A DNA stretch of 64,000 nt from Aplysia californica (GCF_000002075.1 NW_004797350.1:142358-206357); one strand, 5' to 3'; shown: positions 1 to 14,600, counted from the first letter of the stretch. Numbers and translations: made by a program. Notes: a model not told the origin generated them from the letters alone.

Positions 1-269
1 AATTTTAATATCAATTTCTAGCATCATGGCCTAATCCCACTGCCATAGAATCCTCATACTGACAATAGGATTAAGAATCAATAGACACAGCAAATACAGA
101 GAAGTCAATTTAAACTGAACGCAGTGTGACGGTATAATTATAGTTTTTGACTCTTGTTGATAAATTGCTTGTATTATACATGTAGGGGACTTAATAAAAG
201 GTGTAACTTTTTTTATTCCAACGTCCAAGGAAGCTAACTCTGTAGATTATGCACTTCACAATGACTCAC

Positions 270-1079
270 GCAGAGGTCTCGAGAATCCCCGAACACCCCC
301 ATGGCATGGCCCTCTCTGAGCTGCTATTGGTGTTGATTTTGGCAAGTTGAGAGGTCCCCCTGCCTGGTGACAAACAAACCTCAACATCTCGACGTAGGAG
401 CTGAAGGTCTGTGGTGTGGACAAGTACGACGGGCCACACACTTCTCCTGTAACACACACACACATGATAAAGTATGTTTTCTAGTGTCTTTAAGTGCATA
501 TATATAAATGTTCTTAAGAGTAAATTATATCCTGCGTAAATAGGAGCATCTATAACTTTTTTTTACTCCCTGCTTTTGTCTTCGTCAGCTCGCAACAGCA
601 TAAGGGCATAAGAGTGTGTGGGACACATTAAACATTTTCAGTTTGGTAGGAATTAATTTTGAATTTTGCACAAGTGGTGGCCGAAGCTTACTCTTATTGA
701 TTCTGGACCTTCAAAGGATCTTTGATTTCCAAAACTCGCAGACGGCACCTCCGAGCATCTATGATTCAGAAATAACAGATAATTTTAAAATGTAAGGCTT
801 TTTCTTCTCCTCGCTAAAAGCATTTTGAATATTCAACCCACAACTGAATAGCCATTAAATGCTGCACTGCACAATTAACATAGATTTTACCCGTTTTCCT
901 ATTATGACTATAATCTGTCCTGACAGCTGAGAATACTCATCATGCACAATAGTAAAATGAAAGAATCTGAAACATAAAGTAAAACTCACCAGTAGCCAAC
1001 TCTTGAGGTGGGGGTGGGAGAGCTTCGGCCAAAACAGGGCTGTTACAGCTGGCAGGGAGAGGCAGTGGGGTCGAGCCCT
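270..1079 (-). CDS. Likely continuation exons at the left edge
   Basis: Exon 990-1079 (90 nt) encodes GSTPLPLPASCNSPV and LPPPPQELAT, a Pro-rich linker with one Cys. Exon 270-446 (177 nt) encodes EVCGPSYLSTPQTF, MLRFVCHQAGG and AQRGPCHGG. Both have clean acceptors (ttcctag, ttacag), GTGAGT donors and phase 1-1, so they connect in frame to each other and to the exon at 1603-1845. The donor at 269 means the gene continues beyond position 1. No domain is recognised. They could instead belong to a separate downstream gene. Confidence 0.5.
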
Positions 1080-1901
1080 CTAGGAACGAGATGGTTTTTC
1101 AAATAAAGTAATAATTGGCTTCCATAAATAACATAATTTGAACGACATCTTTATTTTGAGTTTAAGAGTTAAATTTTCCATTTTTTTCCAAACATTTTAC
1201 GTTTACCCAAAACAAAATTATATATAAAAATAGAGAGAGAGGACAAATCTGAATAGTTAGTGGTGACAACGATTTGAACATTTCTAAACAGAAATGAAGG
1301 AGAAACTGCAGTCAAATCTGCTTTAATGGCCTTGTGCATAAAACAATCGCCTGTACAAGCATCCACTTCCCATTTGATTTTTTTGTATTTTTCTTTTATT
1401 GTAACAATACTGTGTACACTTTCGACTGCATATCTGTCACACCCTTCATCATGGTCTTAATTCGGAGGTGAAAGCTCGGACAGTACTGAAACAGAGTTAC
1501 ATTTGTTGACTATTTTCTGTTGAGATTTTATAACAGTGCAATCTGAATTTGTCCCTCCATTTTCCAAGTCATCCAACATTTCAAACTCTTCCACATACTT
1601 ACGGCTGTTATAGGACTCTTTAAAAGAGGAAGACGAGCATACTCCACTCCAAGCATCAGACGCGATGAATTCAAATCCGTTCAAACATAAGAACTGGAAA
1701 AGGACCAAGCCACTGGCAAACGTCTGCCGTTCCCCATTAGGTAATATGTAGCAGATTGGTCGGGGATCACTCTCCGCATCTATGCAAATCAGTTTGATGT
1801 TGCACACGGCACAACAGTGGGCGTTTGCTGGGATCTCAGGGAAAGCTGAAAGTCACAGCCAGTAACAAATAAAGAGGTAAGGAGGGTGCGTGTGTGTGTG
1901 T

Positions 1902-1952
<51 letters not shown>

Positions 1953-3882
1953 TATGTGTGTGTGTATGTATATTGGTGTGAGTGTGGGGGTCCAATAGTC
2001 AGGTGGTGGTAAGAGACGACAAGCTCACAATTTCAAGTAATTTTGGTGACACAATTTTTATAGCACACTGCTGCCAGTCTGAAAATTTCCAGATGACTAG
2101 CATAAGTAGGGAGTAGCTGATATTAGCTTTATTCTTGTTTTAATAAGAGTTTTGCCACATTTGCGACACATTAGGTCATAAAAGTGCCGAAGATTAGAGA
2201 TGTTACAAGAGAATAACAAAAAAGGGGGAGAGATATTGATGATAGATATGTAATAGGAAAGAAGGGGCAAACCATACACGGGCATCCATCAACCACTGAC
2301 TTACTACGTTTATGCCGGGCACACTTTGAAAATACAAGCACCACAAACATACAGAGAGCACAATTTAAACAATCAAATACACATTAAAACATTTTTTCAA
2401 AAGTCCGAACACCAAACACATGCACTTCTGCAAGTCTGAACATTCCCAGATGACTGGTAAGGGTAGCTGATCATCAGAGCTCCTACCTTGAAAATCTCTG
2501 TCACACGTTTGATTGTCTGGGTTGTATCGGTAGCCAGAACAACATCTGCACTCAAAAGAACCTTGTGTGTTGACACAGCCAAAGTGTTCACCGCAGGGCT
2601 TTGGATCTCTGCTGCTGCATTCATTAATGTCTGTTTGGGTGATTGGTAGAGAAAGTGAATGAGTAGGAATAGAAAAGAAAACACGAGGAGCTGAGAATTT
2701 CATCAACCACAATGGATCACAATCGACATGCACATGTTAAAATCAATCTGAAACTGGCATATCATGAGCTTTGGCACAGTGTGTTCGGACAAAATCGTTT
2801 AACCGGAAAATAGATAACTTTCTTAGCTCTTTAATTCCGCAACACAAAAGGTAGATGTCTGCGAAAACACACCCTTGCTCACCCATTTATAGGACCTCTA
2901 TAAATTAAGCAGTATATTCAGTAAATAAATCATGATAAATCACTTATACCAAACGGTTACATATAAGTGAGTAAGTAGGACGTGCAACACACCATCCTGC
3001 AAAGAATGTTAAAAACAAAGTAAGGTTAAACGGGGAAATAATTTAAGAGCAAAAACAAATATGTATAAAGGTAGGAAAACAAATTACTTGGGAGCAGCGT
3101 GACTGTACACTAACTACAGAGTAAGATTGTTTTAAACACGCAAAAAGCAATGAACGATAAATAAACACTTCCACTTATCACTGACAATCATCAGCAATCT
3201 ACAAAATAAATGCCATCAAATCTGCAATGACGACCACCTGCTTAAGGCAATCTCCTTTACAAATTACCACTTTCTCCCTTGCATTACAAATCACCAGTTT
3301 CCCCTCTTGTGCTAAAACAAATATTATTAAAAACCACCGTCTCCAAGAGCACCACTTTTTCGCCTCAACAATGAGTTGCTATGGGCAGGTTCGACTGTAC
3401 TCTCATAAAAGGATGACAAAAGGGGATTTTGTAGATGTGACCAGCTTACCAACACACTTTTCTCCCAGCTCCTTGAAGCCATCAGCACAGACACAGTCAA
3501 AACCTCCAGGTATATTCACACATTTCTCTTTGTTCAGATCACAATCGTGAAGACCTAGTTTACACTCATCAATATCTGAGTAAAGAAAAGATTATATTAT
3601 AAGGAAGGTGATCTCATGAGCATTTTATTCTTTTTTTTTAGGGGTGGGGGGACAATTATGACTTTTTGGCCCCTTATACCAAAGCATCTGATCAAACTTT
3701 AAGTTTGTACAAACATGGTCAATGGTACAATTAGGTGGCCTATTTTGGTCTCTTTTTTTTTGCATCACGGAGGAGAACATTTATTATGTGAGCATTCATA
3801 TATTTTGGTAGTGTGGAAGATAACAAGTAGAAAAATTAATTGTTTGTTATTTTGTGAGGTCCTCTAAACATTTTAATGGAGA

Positions 3883-3967
<85 letters not shown>

Positions 3968-3982
3968 CTCTGTCTCTCTCTC

Positions 3983-4022
<40 letters not shown>

Positions 4023-4039
4023 ACTCACTCTCTCTCTCT

Positions 4040-4106
<67 letters not shown>

Positions 4107-7100
4107 TATATATATATATATATATATGGAATCTTTCACTACTGAGAACTGTGTCAGTCAGATTTTGTTGTTGATAAGACGGACCCACAGAAATTAGGGG
4201 TGGGGTGGTGGTTTGCACACACAGAACATAGCTATTTCTTTATCAGTTCCCTCTTTGAGACCGCGCAGATGAATAAATAATTCATCTGTTTTAAATCTTT
4301 TTACTGCCTGTATACCAAACACAATCTGTCTGGGTGTCCTGAGCAAACAAATCTTTTTTTACAAGAAGTAAAATATTTAGCTCTATATCAAAGTAGATAA
4401 AAAAAAGTGCAATGTATGGGAGTGTTGTTTTTTAGTTTACGTTGTTTTTTCTGGGTTTTTTAAAAAAAACTAAGCCATATTCAGACCATTAGAATATATC
4501 AAAAATGCCGTGCAAACTGGGAATGGATCATGGTGTCTCCATGAGTCAACAACTGTAACTCTATATCAAACTGAATGAGTACAGAAAAAGTCAGGGGCTC
4601 TCCATTAACAGAGTTGGTGTCCTGTAGGATTACTGCACAGGTGGCCCTGGTTTGAATCACATCTAAGACATTCTTAATCTCAGGTTACTTTAAGGAGTTA
4701 TTAAGGCTCGCCACCCAGTTTGCTTGATCCTACCAAAGATGGACATCAACATTCAGAGTTCCTCTATCCATACATTTTATATTTGTGAAAGTCCTTCACT
4801 TTGACTGCCTAAAACTTCCCAACCACTTAACTTTCGAATTTGAAAAAAAAAATAGTGGCGGTTCTGAATCATTTAAAGGGTGCACACTTTTATTGAGGAG
4901 TCTGAAGTCTCTGTAGATTAATTTTCAATTTTTCATTAGTTTCGTTTGGATCTATTCTTAGGAAAGTCCGTCTTCTAAGACACCATGTAAGCAATTGAGG
5001 TTTCCGTTCACTAGCAGTGCTCACTGTTTCCACACCTTTGAATTTCTTGAGTGTACCACCACGAAGGCCGAGTAGAGAATCAACCTATACATCTATTATA
5101 TATTTGGCAACTTGGAAACACATGTTTCACTTTTCCCATAAAACTACGACTCCTACAGAGTTGAAAGTTGGCAAGTAGCTCTAAGAAAATAGATAGGTCC
5201 CCAGGACGGAGACCGATTTTTTTATTTATTCATATCCTGAATTCAGAAAAAAAACGTATTTGACAAAACATTCCCGTCCTTATTTGGCCTTTGTGATTAT
5301 TCCACTGAGAAACGAAACAAATCTGCGTAGCTGTGCTCCACAACGGAAGTGCCGGAAGTAATATTTCAAGAGGCGCATTTTGTTTTGGGACTATATTATC
5401 TAGACTTTCTAATCTTTCAAGATTTATTTCTCCCTTCCAGTACAGTGTAAATATAGTAGGCCAAGGACTTTCTGTTCATTTTAATGCAGCGATCATTTCC
5501 TTCATCGAAAGGGATGCAGCTAGTCTATAATAACCTTATAGTATTGAAGAGAGCGTTATAAAAACTATACTATAACCAACCAACCAAACTAACAAAAGTC
5601 AAGCTCTCAGAAGAATAGGGTCATGCTAATTTACCTTCACACTCATTGCAACTGGAAATAAACCCCATACTGCAGTTGCACCTCTCTTCCTCCCTACCGT
5701 CTTCATTGACGAATAAGTAACACGTTTTGGTACCATTGGCGTCACGCATCCCTGTGGAGATAGAAACAGAAACAATCTCATAAGAAATATGTGAGGCATC
5801 GTGGTGAAATCAGGCGCTAGTCAAAATATTGAAATCAAAGAAACTGGAGTTTTTTCTGGCGCCAGGCAGTTTTCGTCTAATTTTCTTTTATTCGGTCTAC
5901 ACTCTTTGCTTTCATTTAAAAATACATTTTTATGTGGATTGTACTGAAAAACATTGATTAAAGGCATGAAAATATACATTTTTAGTTTCCAAGGCCTCTC
6001 AAGCTAAAGTTAGCTAAATTTGGGGGCCAGTTTCTTGCTAATTTTACTTCTGAAACAAGACGACCCTCACCTCCTTCAATCATAAATATCTCGACTTATA
6101 TTCAACACAGATGGATACTTCTTCCCCAAAAGCAAGACAAGAGAACAGGTTTTAAGATGATACCAATAACCCCATATGCCCAAAACCTGACGAACACCTC
6201 ACTCCGCCACCTCGTGCCACATAGGGCTACAGGTATTTCTTTGGTGAATTACTGAAACCATAAAATCTAAAACAATGTAAATGAAAATTTGTAGTAAAGG
6301 CACACGGAAATCATATCGAACTTTGTTAGTTTGTAGAGAGAGTGAGAGAGAAAGAAATAACAACAGAAAAAATATGTAGACAGCACAAAGATGTTGATGC
6401 GCAACTCTGACTGCATACATGAGCTCCAGTTTTCAGAAAAGTAAAAAAAAAAAAAAATTCTTTTCTCATTTTCAACCCAAATTTTGCAAAATTGTTTGGT
6501 CAAGTACTCTTTAAAAAAATGTATTGTGGTATCACCAATTGAAATTACTGCTGTGAATAATGTGATTTGAGATGATAGAAAAGTGTTTGACCTAATTCAG
6601 CAGGTGCAGATTTGAGTCCGACATGAATGATATTATGGTAAAGCTATGCTTTCTCTACAAATCCACAAAAATGAGAGCTACATCATGCACCTAAGCGAGG
6701 ACGTAGGATACCTTACACCACACAACCAGACATTGGCATTTGTACAAAATCTACTGGTGAATCAACAACAGAAAGCCCCACCATATTAATAATGAAAACA
6801 AATAATGTACAATGCAGAATTATCACTCAACTGATAAAAAAGACCAAAAAAAAAACATGCATAGCGCGATCATTTAACAACACACACACAAAGACACACA
6901 CATTCTTACATGCAAAGCTACTGGCAGAGGTTGTTGTTGAACAAATTAAAAGGCATAAATAGCCTACCTTTGGGCAGTGATATGCGCTATACAAAAAAGC
7001 ATCTACCTTCATCATAACAATATGTATGATATCGTTGCTCTTGAGATGGGCTAACCCACAAAATATCAATTTTTCTCATTTTACACATCGATGATAAATG

Positions 7101-8019
7101 ATCCATTTCATAGTCAAAGAAGGGTCTGAAGTTTGGCTAGAAATGCTCCTAAAATGTCAGAATAAAGCCAAATAGCCCATCTGCTAGCCACCATGTTGTC
7201 GACTGATGAAACCAAGTAAGTCGTTTGCTTCTCCTGTAAAAGTTACTTTCCTGGGATTAGCTAGTCTTAACACAAGGACAAAATTTAGTCAAAAATAGAC
7301 TTTAAAAAGTATGTGAGAAACATATAATGATAAAATCACTAGTCTAACCCACCTTCACTGCATCCCTCAGGCACGACAGGGTTACCAAAGCATCGATCTT
7401 TGCACTGACAAGCTGGCCCTGTGCTAGTCTGTACACAGTGGGTGTTAGAGCCACAGGGAGACTCCTCCTCTCTCACCTCGCCTCCGCCAAGACACGTGTA
7501 CACTTTCCTGCAGTTCTCACTCCGCCACACATCTCCAGGCTGGTGGTGAAGACAAACAATGGAATTATGGTCACTTACGTCTGTTTATTTATTTTCAAAA
7601 ATTTAGTCAGAAATTTACTGCATTTGCACCACAATTAAGTCATATACTTTTACTTTTACAATCTAGCAGCAACCTGAGTTCTATCCCTTTTGCTCAATTA
7701 AGTAATGCACGTACCTAAAGTTGTTTGTTTGTTTTAGTAGAGGTTTTACGGCGCTCGCAACTGCATTAGGCTCCGGCCACACTGCAAGCAGAGCGGGCAC
7801 AGCAGAGCGCAGCATTGAAACTTAATACAAAGACAAAGAGGTGACTGGGGGTGCGACTCGAGGCGGTTCAAGTGCAAAGATGGCGGTTTATTTACTGCCT
7901 CTGGCTTAGCTTAAAATTTGCTCACGTCTGCACGCATGTTGTTGTTAAGCGTCAATAAAAGAAATAGAATATTATACAAAATCAAAGAGAGAGGGGGAGA
8001 GGGAGAGGGGGGAGAGAAG

Positions 8020-8072
<53 letters not shown>

Positions 8073-8557
8073 AGAAGAAGAAGAAGAAGAAGAAGAAGAA
8101 GAAGAAGAAGAAGAAGAAGGGTTTTTTTTAAAGATTAAAGATCATTCAGGAGGCGAGCTTCCGATTTAATGGCTCTTGAAAACTATGAAAATTTACTCCC
8201 TTCTGCATGACATTCAATAACAATAACAAGAAAGGAAAAAGAAAGTTCGCAACAGCTTAGAAAAGGTAGATGAAAAGCAAAGAGACTTGACAGAACGTCG
8301 GGTTGTGAACCAAGCACAGACGAATTAGATCTAAAGTTTATTTACAAGCGCTTTATACGCCTGTGCGCATTAATAATAATAAAAAAACAATCGTTGAACC
8401 GGACTACTTTAGTATGCAGGTGTCGTGTAACTAGGCATAAGTCGTACACTATGAATTTTCCACACAAGGCGATACATGATCTCTTCTCAATTATCTAACA
8501 ACAAAATTATACCAGCCGACCCCACCGTAAGTCCCAACATTCCCTTCGCCAATCCTT

Positions 8558-8641
<84 letters not shown>

Positions 8642-11600
8642 GGCTGAGAGCGATACAACGTAAGCAGCAAAAACCCCGAAATATTTGATAAAAATTATTT
8701 CTTACTCTGGAATCAAAACGGGTCTTCTGCAAGAGACAGCGATGTGCCGACCGCTACATCACAGACACAGGTTGTTTGTTGTGTATAACATATTACGTTA
8801 TATGTGTGTATGTGTGTATGAGTGTATATTATATTTGCGTGTGTACGTGTTTTTAGTTTAAATCTCCCTGTACATTGCAAAACTTATTATAATCGATTTG
8901 CTTTTTAACATGCTGAAGATTCTATGATCATTATTATGTTTCTATTTCCCATTCACCACAACAGGATACAGCATGAGAGAAAATCAATAAGAACTTTAAA
9001 AAGGAAATTAGATGCCTCTCCCTCTTATTAATCTGATCTCTTTTTCACTGTACCCTACCCTCTTTTTATCCAGATATCAGTGGAAGAATTTGCAGTCAGA
9101 TGTTGAGGTGCACCCATTTCTTTCTTGCTTTTTTCTGTTGAGTCTCCTTATCGACCAGGACAAATAACGCCAATCATTTTCTATCCATGGACAACTGAAA
9201 GTAATATGAAAATATAACGCCACATGACTTTGCATTGCACCGCCCGCTCCACTCTGCTTGCAGTGTGGCCACCCAATGTTAACGCCTCAAACAGCTTCAC
9301 TCTGCTGTGCCTGCTCTGCTCGCCGTGTGGCCAGAGCCTTAGGCCATATCATGAACGCCAAGGGGTCGATTTCAACATTCAAGTGGAAGTCCTTACAGGG
9401 AATCTGCTCACCTCTCTAGCTTCAACAGCACAAAGTCTGCTTCGACTATCAAGGCACTCCGGAAATTGCGGGTCACATGAGTGTGACAACCATACAAAAG
9501 AAGTATAGGAAAATGACGATAGAAAAGATTAGAAAAGAAAAAGCAGCAGTTCCCTGTTGTAGTTCAGGCACAGTTATGAGCATTACATTGTTGGATCAGC
9601 CCATTTACAATTCTACTGTGCATTAGAACAAGAAGTGTCCCCCCTTTGAGAATGGCCTAAAGACACTTCAGTCAGTGGCACCGCCCCAGGGGTAGTGCCT
9701 AAAGATTTATAACAAGTATTGGTACGCGTTTTATGGCACTTGCAAAAGAATTAGGTCTTATAAGTGCTGAAGATTAGATGTGTAACAACAAAGTAACAAA
9801 TACAAAAAAGAAGGCGAGGGGAGATCAAGATAATAGATGTTTGATAGCAAAGAAGAAACAAACTACAAACAACACTAGGGCACCTGACAACCACGCACAA
9901 GCCAAAGATTAAATATGTTACTAGATGTTCGCATACAAAAAAGGAGGAGAGACAAAGATGATAGATGAACAAAACCAACAACTTAGTTAAGCAAATCTGA
10001 ATTTAAACTAATACTCACCAGTTTGTATATGTCGTCCAGCATGATACAGCCGCACTCTTGTTCTCTCACACACTGATCACCACTCATGACAAATCCTTGA
10101 TCACACAAACAGCCAAACACATAATTCTCCTCTGCATCCTCCCCTCCATCAGGCATAGGATCGGGTTCTGCACAGGTTGGCTGAATCAACGAATATCCGA
10201 ACCTCGTGTTGGCTCCAGAACACACTGGAGATACATTTGTATTTATCAGTTTAATGTTTTCTACTTCAGAAAAGAAACAAATAATGTTTTTCAAAACTGC
10301 TGCTGAATCAGTGAATAAATATTCATATAAACAGGAGGCTATCAAAGAGATTACTGACAGAGAAATGCATTTTCAAAGGCAGGTTGAGTAGGGTAAAACA
10401 TGAAGAGAACAGGAAAAAATGGGCAAAAAAAGGGGGGGGGGGTGGTACATGATTCACTTTGGTCAAACTATTGTAAATATATTTTTGAATGCCTTTCATT
10501 CCGCAAACCAGCTTATCAACGATCATTTTCATTAGAAAGCAAATTAATAAAATATACAGAGAAAAAAGACATGGAGCACAAGTAAAGAGAATAATTCTAT
10601 TCAAAACCGAAAGTAAATACATACAAATTGCAAGATGGCGCAGAATGTCCCATGAAATTATTTAAGACCATATCCTTTACCATTCACAAACTAATGAAAT
10701 TACTATAGCCATTACATATGTAATACATTTTTTAAAATAATGGTAAAACTGTCTCTGCTACAGCCTAGGAGAGGAGGTTAGAATGACAAGACACCAGAAC
10801 ATGGATACAAAGACAAAATAAAGGAAATTAGCAGCTGTGGTATTGTCTGGTATGTGTAGGGCATTAGTCCTTACCAATAAAAAAAAAAATGATAGCAGCC
10901 GCATGGCTCATCACAACAAAAGCTACATAAACTTAATTGTCAAAGAGCAGGCTACAAAATGCCGAGGATAGACCCAAACAATGTCCTCAACCTGGTATTG
11001 AATCACTGAAGCTGAGATGAAAATGCTGTTAATTCCCCATTTTAGCCTTTGTTATCTTTTAAAAAATTAATTAAAAAGCAATGCTCATTTAATTATGTTA
11101 GCTTTTCCTTACCGACAAATATCTAAGTGGTTTGATGTATCAGAAACAGAACATTTATTTGATCTTCGTCATAATGATATAGTATAGATGATCCAAACAT
11201 TTGAATCATAGCTTATTGAATCTACAGAACCTGCGCATTTGATCTCTTCTGGGACGAGGGCGAGATTTACACCAACGGGCACTAAAGTACAAGTCTGATT
11301 TGAAGAGGACCATAAGCAGCAAGCACTTGGGTCCGTAATATAGAGTATATTTAGTATACAGAAAGCTATTCCAAATAGTACACAGTCAATTTTGTCATCC
11401 GACTTATGAACATCACAAATTTCATTATATATCTACTTCTATTTTATTTGTAAAAACTATATAAAACAAACTGAGTATAAACGAATGCTCCATGCAATAA
11501 AAACAAAGTTTCATATAGATGAAGATATAGATGAATTGGCTGGAGTTCAGGATTATTCTAATGACTGTAAATAACTGAGTGGTGCTGTGAGCCAGCTGAA

Positions 11601-14600
11601 TTGAAAAGCTATTAGAAATTAAAGAAGGAAAAGTCAATCAGACGATTTTTTTTCACGTATTAGTGAGTTCTTATGTGAGAGTTCAAGACATTTGTATTGG
11701 ACAGTACTAACACTGGCTGCAGTCTTTGTCATCTGAAAGCTGCTGTACTTCCGGCCGGAAGAGACCACAGTCTGTGAAGATGTTGTAAGTGATGTAATTG
11801 CACAGGTCTTCTGTGTTGTCGGGATCACACAGGGCGTTTTCACAATCCTCCTGAGAATTGCAAAATCATGATGCATTCATCTGTCATTTTACACAAAATC
11901 ACGATGCATTCATCTCATCATTTTACACAAAATCATGATGCATTCATCTTATCATTTTACACAAAATCACGATGCATTCATTTCATCATTTTCTGATCAT
12001 AATACTAATGGTGGGTTCAAAGAAGCTTAAGACACGGAGATGACTATATTTCGATCTATTAACTTTAAAAAAAAATTGTTATAGTAGGAAAGTATGTCAT
12101 TTCATTTATAAGCAGCCCAATCACCTTATGAATTATTTTTAATCAAGCCCCAAAAGTGAAAGGAAAAAAGAGATGAGATGAAATACTGCCATTTACTCAG
12201 TTGAGAAGTACTGACTCTCATGAAGCACTTCTTTGAATTTCACCCTAAAAAAAATTTTTAAAAATTGAATTCATAAAATATTTCTTGATCACAAGCAACC
12301 AATATCACGAAACTGCGATAAAAAAGGTTTCGAAAGTTTGGGCTAAGTATAGGCGCTGGCCCACCATGTTATACTATTTCACCATCTCAAGGAAATCTCA
12401 CACACTCTTTTTATCAAATATTACTGTGTTCAGTGTCGGACAACGTACCAGCTTGGTCTCACAGTGCTGAACTAGCATGTCACAGACGGTTCTGGAATTC
12501 TCATCACAAGGGTCAGGAGGGGGTGGAGATGTCGTTGGGACTGGTGTGAGGGTCGTGTCCTCGAAGACTATGATGGGTTCAGTGGTGGCATGTGCAGAGG
12601 AAGTGATCGGCTGAGTGGTAGTTGGCACATCCAGCGCTGGTTGAAAGGTTGGAACATTCCATTCTTGGGTGGTAGATGGCATATCTGATGACTGAGTGGT
12701 ATTTTGAACATTTGATGTTTCGGTAGATGTACGAACATCTGATTTTTGGGTCGTGGTTAGAACATTCGATGGTTGGGCAGTGGTTGGAACATTGGATGGT
12801 AGGAAGGTGGTATGAACATCTGATATTTCGGAAGTTAGAACACCTGATGTTTTGACTGTTGTTTGAACATTTGATGTTTGGGTGGTAGTTAGAACATCTG
12901 ACTTTTGTGTTGTGGTTGGAACATTCGACTTTTGTGTTGTGGTTGGAACATTCGACTTTTGGGTGGTGGTTGGAACATTCGACTTTTGGGTGGTGGTTGG
13001 AACATCTGATACTTGGGCAGTGGTGGGAAGATCCAATGATTTGGTGGTTGGAGAAAAACCAGGAATGATTGACGTTGTTGTCCGGATGACATGCAAGGAT
13101 TCTGTGGTTGAAGGGGGTGGTGACGGTTGACCAGTTGATGGGATGGTAAGAAGTGGACTTATTGGAGGTGTTGTTGGGGGAGGGCCAGGTGGGGGGACAG
13201 GAGGGGGCGTACTGATAGAAGGGGATGGTTGTGGGGGAGGGCCAGGAGGGGGTGGATTGATCGGAGGTCCTTGCGTCGGAGGTGGTGCGCCAAATGGAGC
13301 AGGCCCGACAGGAGGTGAGGGTGGAACCACCACAGGAGCTGTAGGGGGAACTCGTGGTATACATCTGGCGAAAACAGCAAAAGGAAAAGCTTCACATGGA
13401 TTTGACACTTGAAATGCGTACATTCAACCCTGTATATAAGTATGAAAGAAAACAGAGAGGGAAAAGCTTCATTTGAAATGCGTACGTTCAACCTTGTATA
13501 CAAGTACAGTACAAACAGTCCTAGATGGCCACACAATGTCACGAAAAAAGTGGCTGTTATGGACAGATGGTTGTCTTTGACAGTGTCATTATTTAGAAAA
13601 AAACCAAAGGGGTGAGTGGGAAGTGACCATTTGTAAAGGTGGTAAATAGAACAGATTCGAGTGTAATAAATTGCATTTGCTTTAGTCTCATGGGCACAAA
13701 ATGAGTCATTTCAAATGCAGAGAGCTTCATCGGTGAACAGGACATTAATTTGAGAGGATGCAGTCCACAGAAGACAGTGAACATTCTAATCCTTCTTAAG
13801 AAGGCTTTGTCTTTTTGTTTAAGTGTAAAGCTCAGCAAGAAGTAACTGTGTATATAGCTTGTTGTAACTGATACACATTACGAAATATTCGGCTTATTCA
13901 CTTGCAAAATATCTGATAGGTTTTTCAAAATAGCAATGACATGTATTATTTTATTGAATAGATACATTTGAACATGTTCAACAAAATGAATATTCTGATG
14001 TGAAACAACATGACTATTCTGATTTGCAATGCGTATGTTAGTATTTGTTAGTGTTTGAGCGCTTAATCAGCTGCTTGCACTGTATGCTTCCCGGGAAGCT
14101 GAGAATGTTTCGGAGTGTTCTATGGTCTGCCGAGGTAATAATATAGTGTAAAGCGCATAGAGTTTGCTGTTGAGCGAGGATATGCGCTATACAAAAGCTA
14201 TTATTATTATTTATTATTATTATCAAATGAATATTTATAGTGTTTATTAAATAGAAGCGTTCGAAAGAACATTAAACAACACGACAAAGAAGGAGTTTTT
14301 CTTTGTCTAAAAGGACCTGAGTTAGGAACTGACTACGTTTAACCTTTAAGTTACACGTCCAACTGTGCCATATGTTTTATGTTTGATAATTTGATAAAGA
14401 GAGGAAGTAAGTCATTCCATTTATAACCATCCCAATCACTTAGCCTAGTGAGTTATTTTCAATCAAGCAATAAAAAAGTGAAATGAAAAAGAGATGAAAC
14501 AAGCAATGAACAAAACCCATGTAAGGAGTAGTTTTTACTCCTGACCTGAACATTCTTTTCTTATCCGTGGGTGGTTGGTGGGTTCTCTTGTGTGGTTTGC

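Larger units (their letters stand above)
7769..9338. mobile_element. Non-autonomous PIF/Harbinger-like DNA transposon with TTA target duplication
   Basis: The left end GGCTCCGGCCACAC at 7769 and the right end, reverse complement GGCTCTGGCCACAC at 9338, extend as imperfect inverted repeats of about 45 bp (GCAGAGC, GGCACAGCAGAG). Both ends are flanked by TTA (7766-7768 and 9339-9341). The TTA duplication and GG start fit PIF/Harbinger; the class is inferred. No transposase frame is present; the 1.57-kb interior holds GA/GAA and TC/AC microsatellites. Part of the left arm motif is repeated again inside the right end (about 9241-9271). Confidence 0.75.
7728..9400 (-). repeat. Dispersed repeat R1, copy 2, split by a transposon
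   Basis: The left part (7728-7768: gttttagtagaggttttacgg...gcaactgcatta) and right part (9339 onward: ttaggccatatcatgaacgcc) together match the R1 order. The element at 7769-9338 lies exactly between them. Confidence 0.65.

Noticed and set aside
3836-4174. Long open frames of Arg-Glu, Ser-Leu or Ile-Tyr repeats
   Set aside because: They are translations of TC and TA microsatellites.
11425-11637. Minus-strand frame next to the C8 exon
   Set aside because: It has no domain, is low-complexity AT-rich, and lies on the intron side of the donor.
12579-13364. A second 261-codon minus-strand frame over the mucin exon
   Set aside because: It is a shadow frame of the 27-bp repeat; the chosen frame alone keeps phase with both neighbours and ends in C8-type cysteines.
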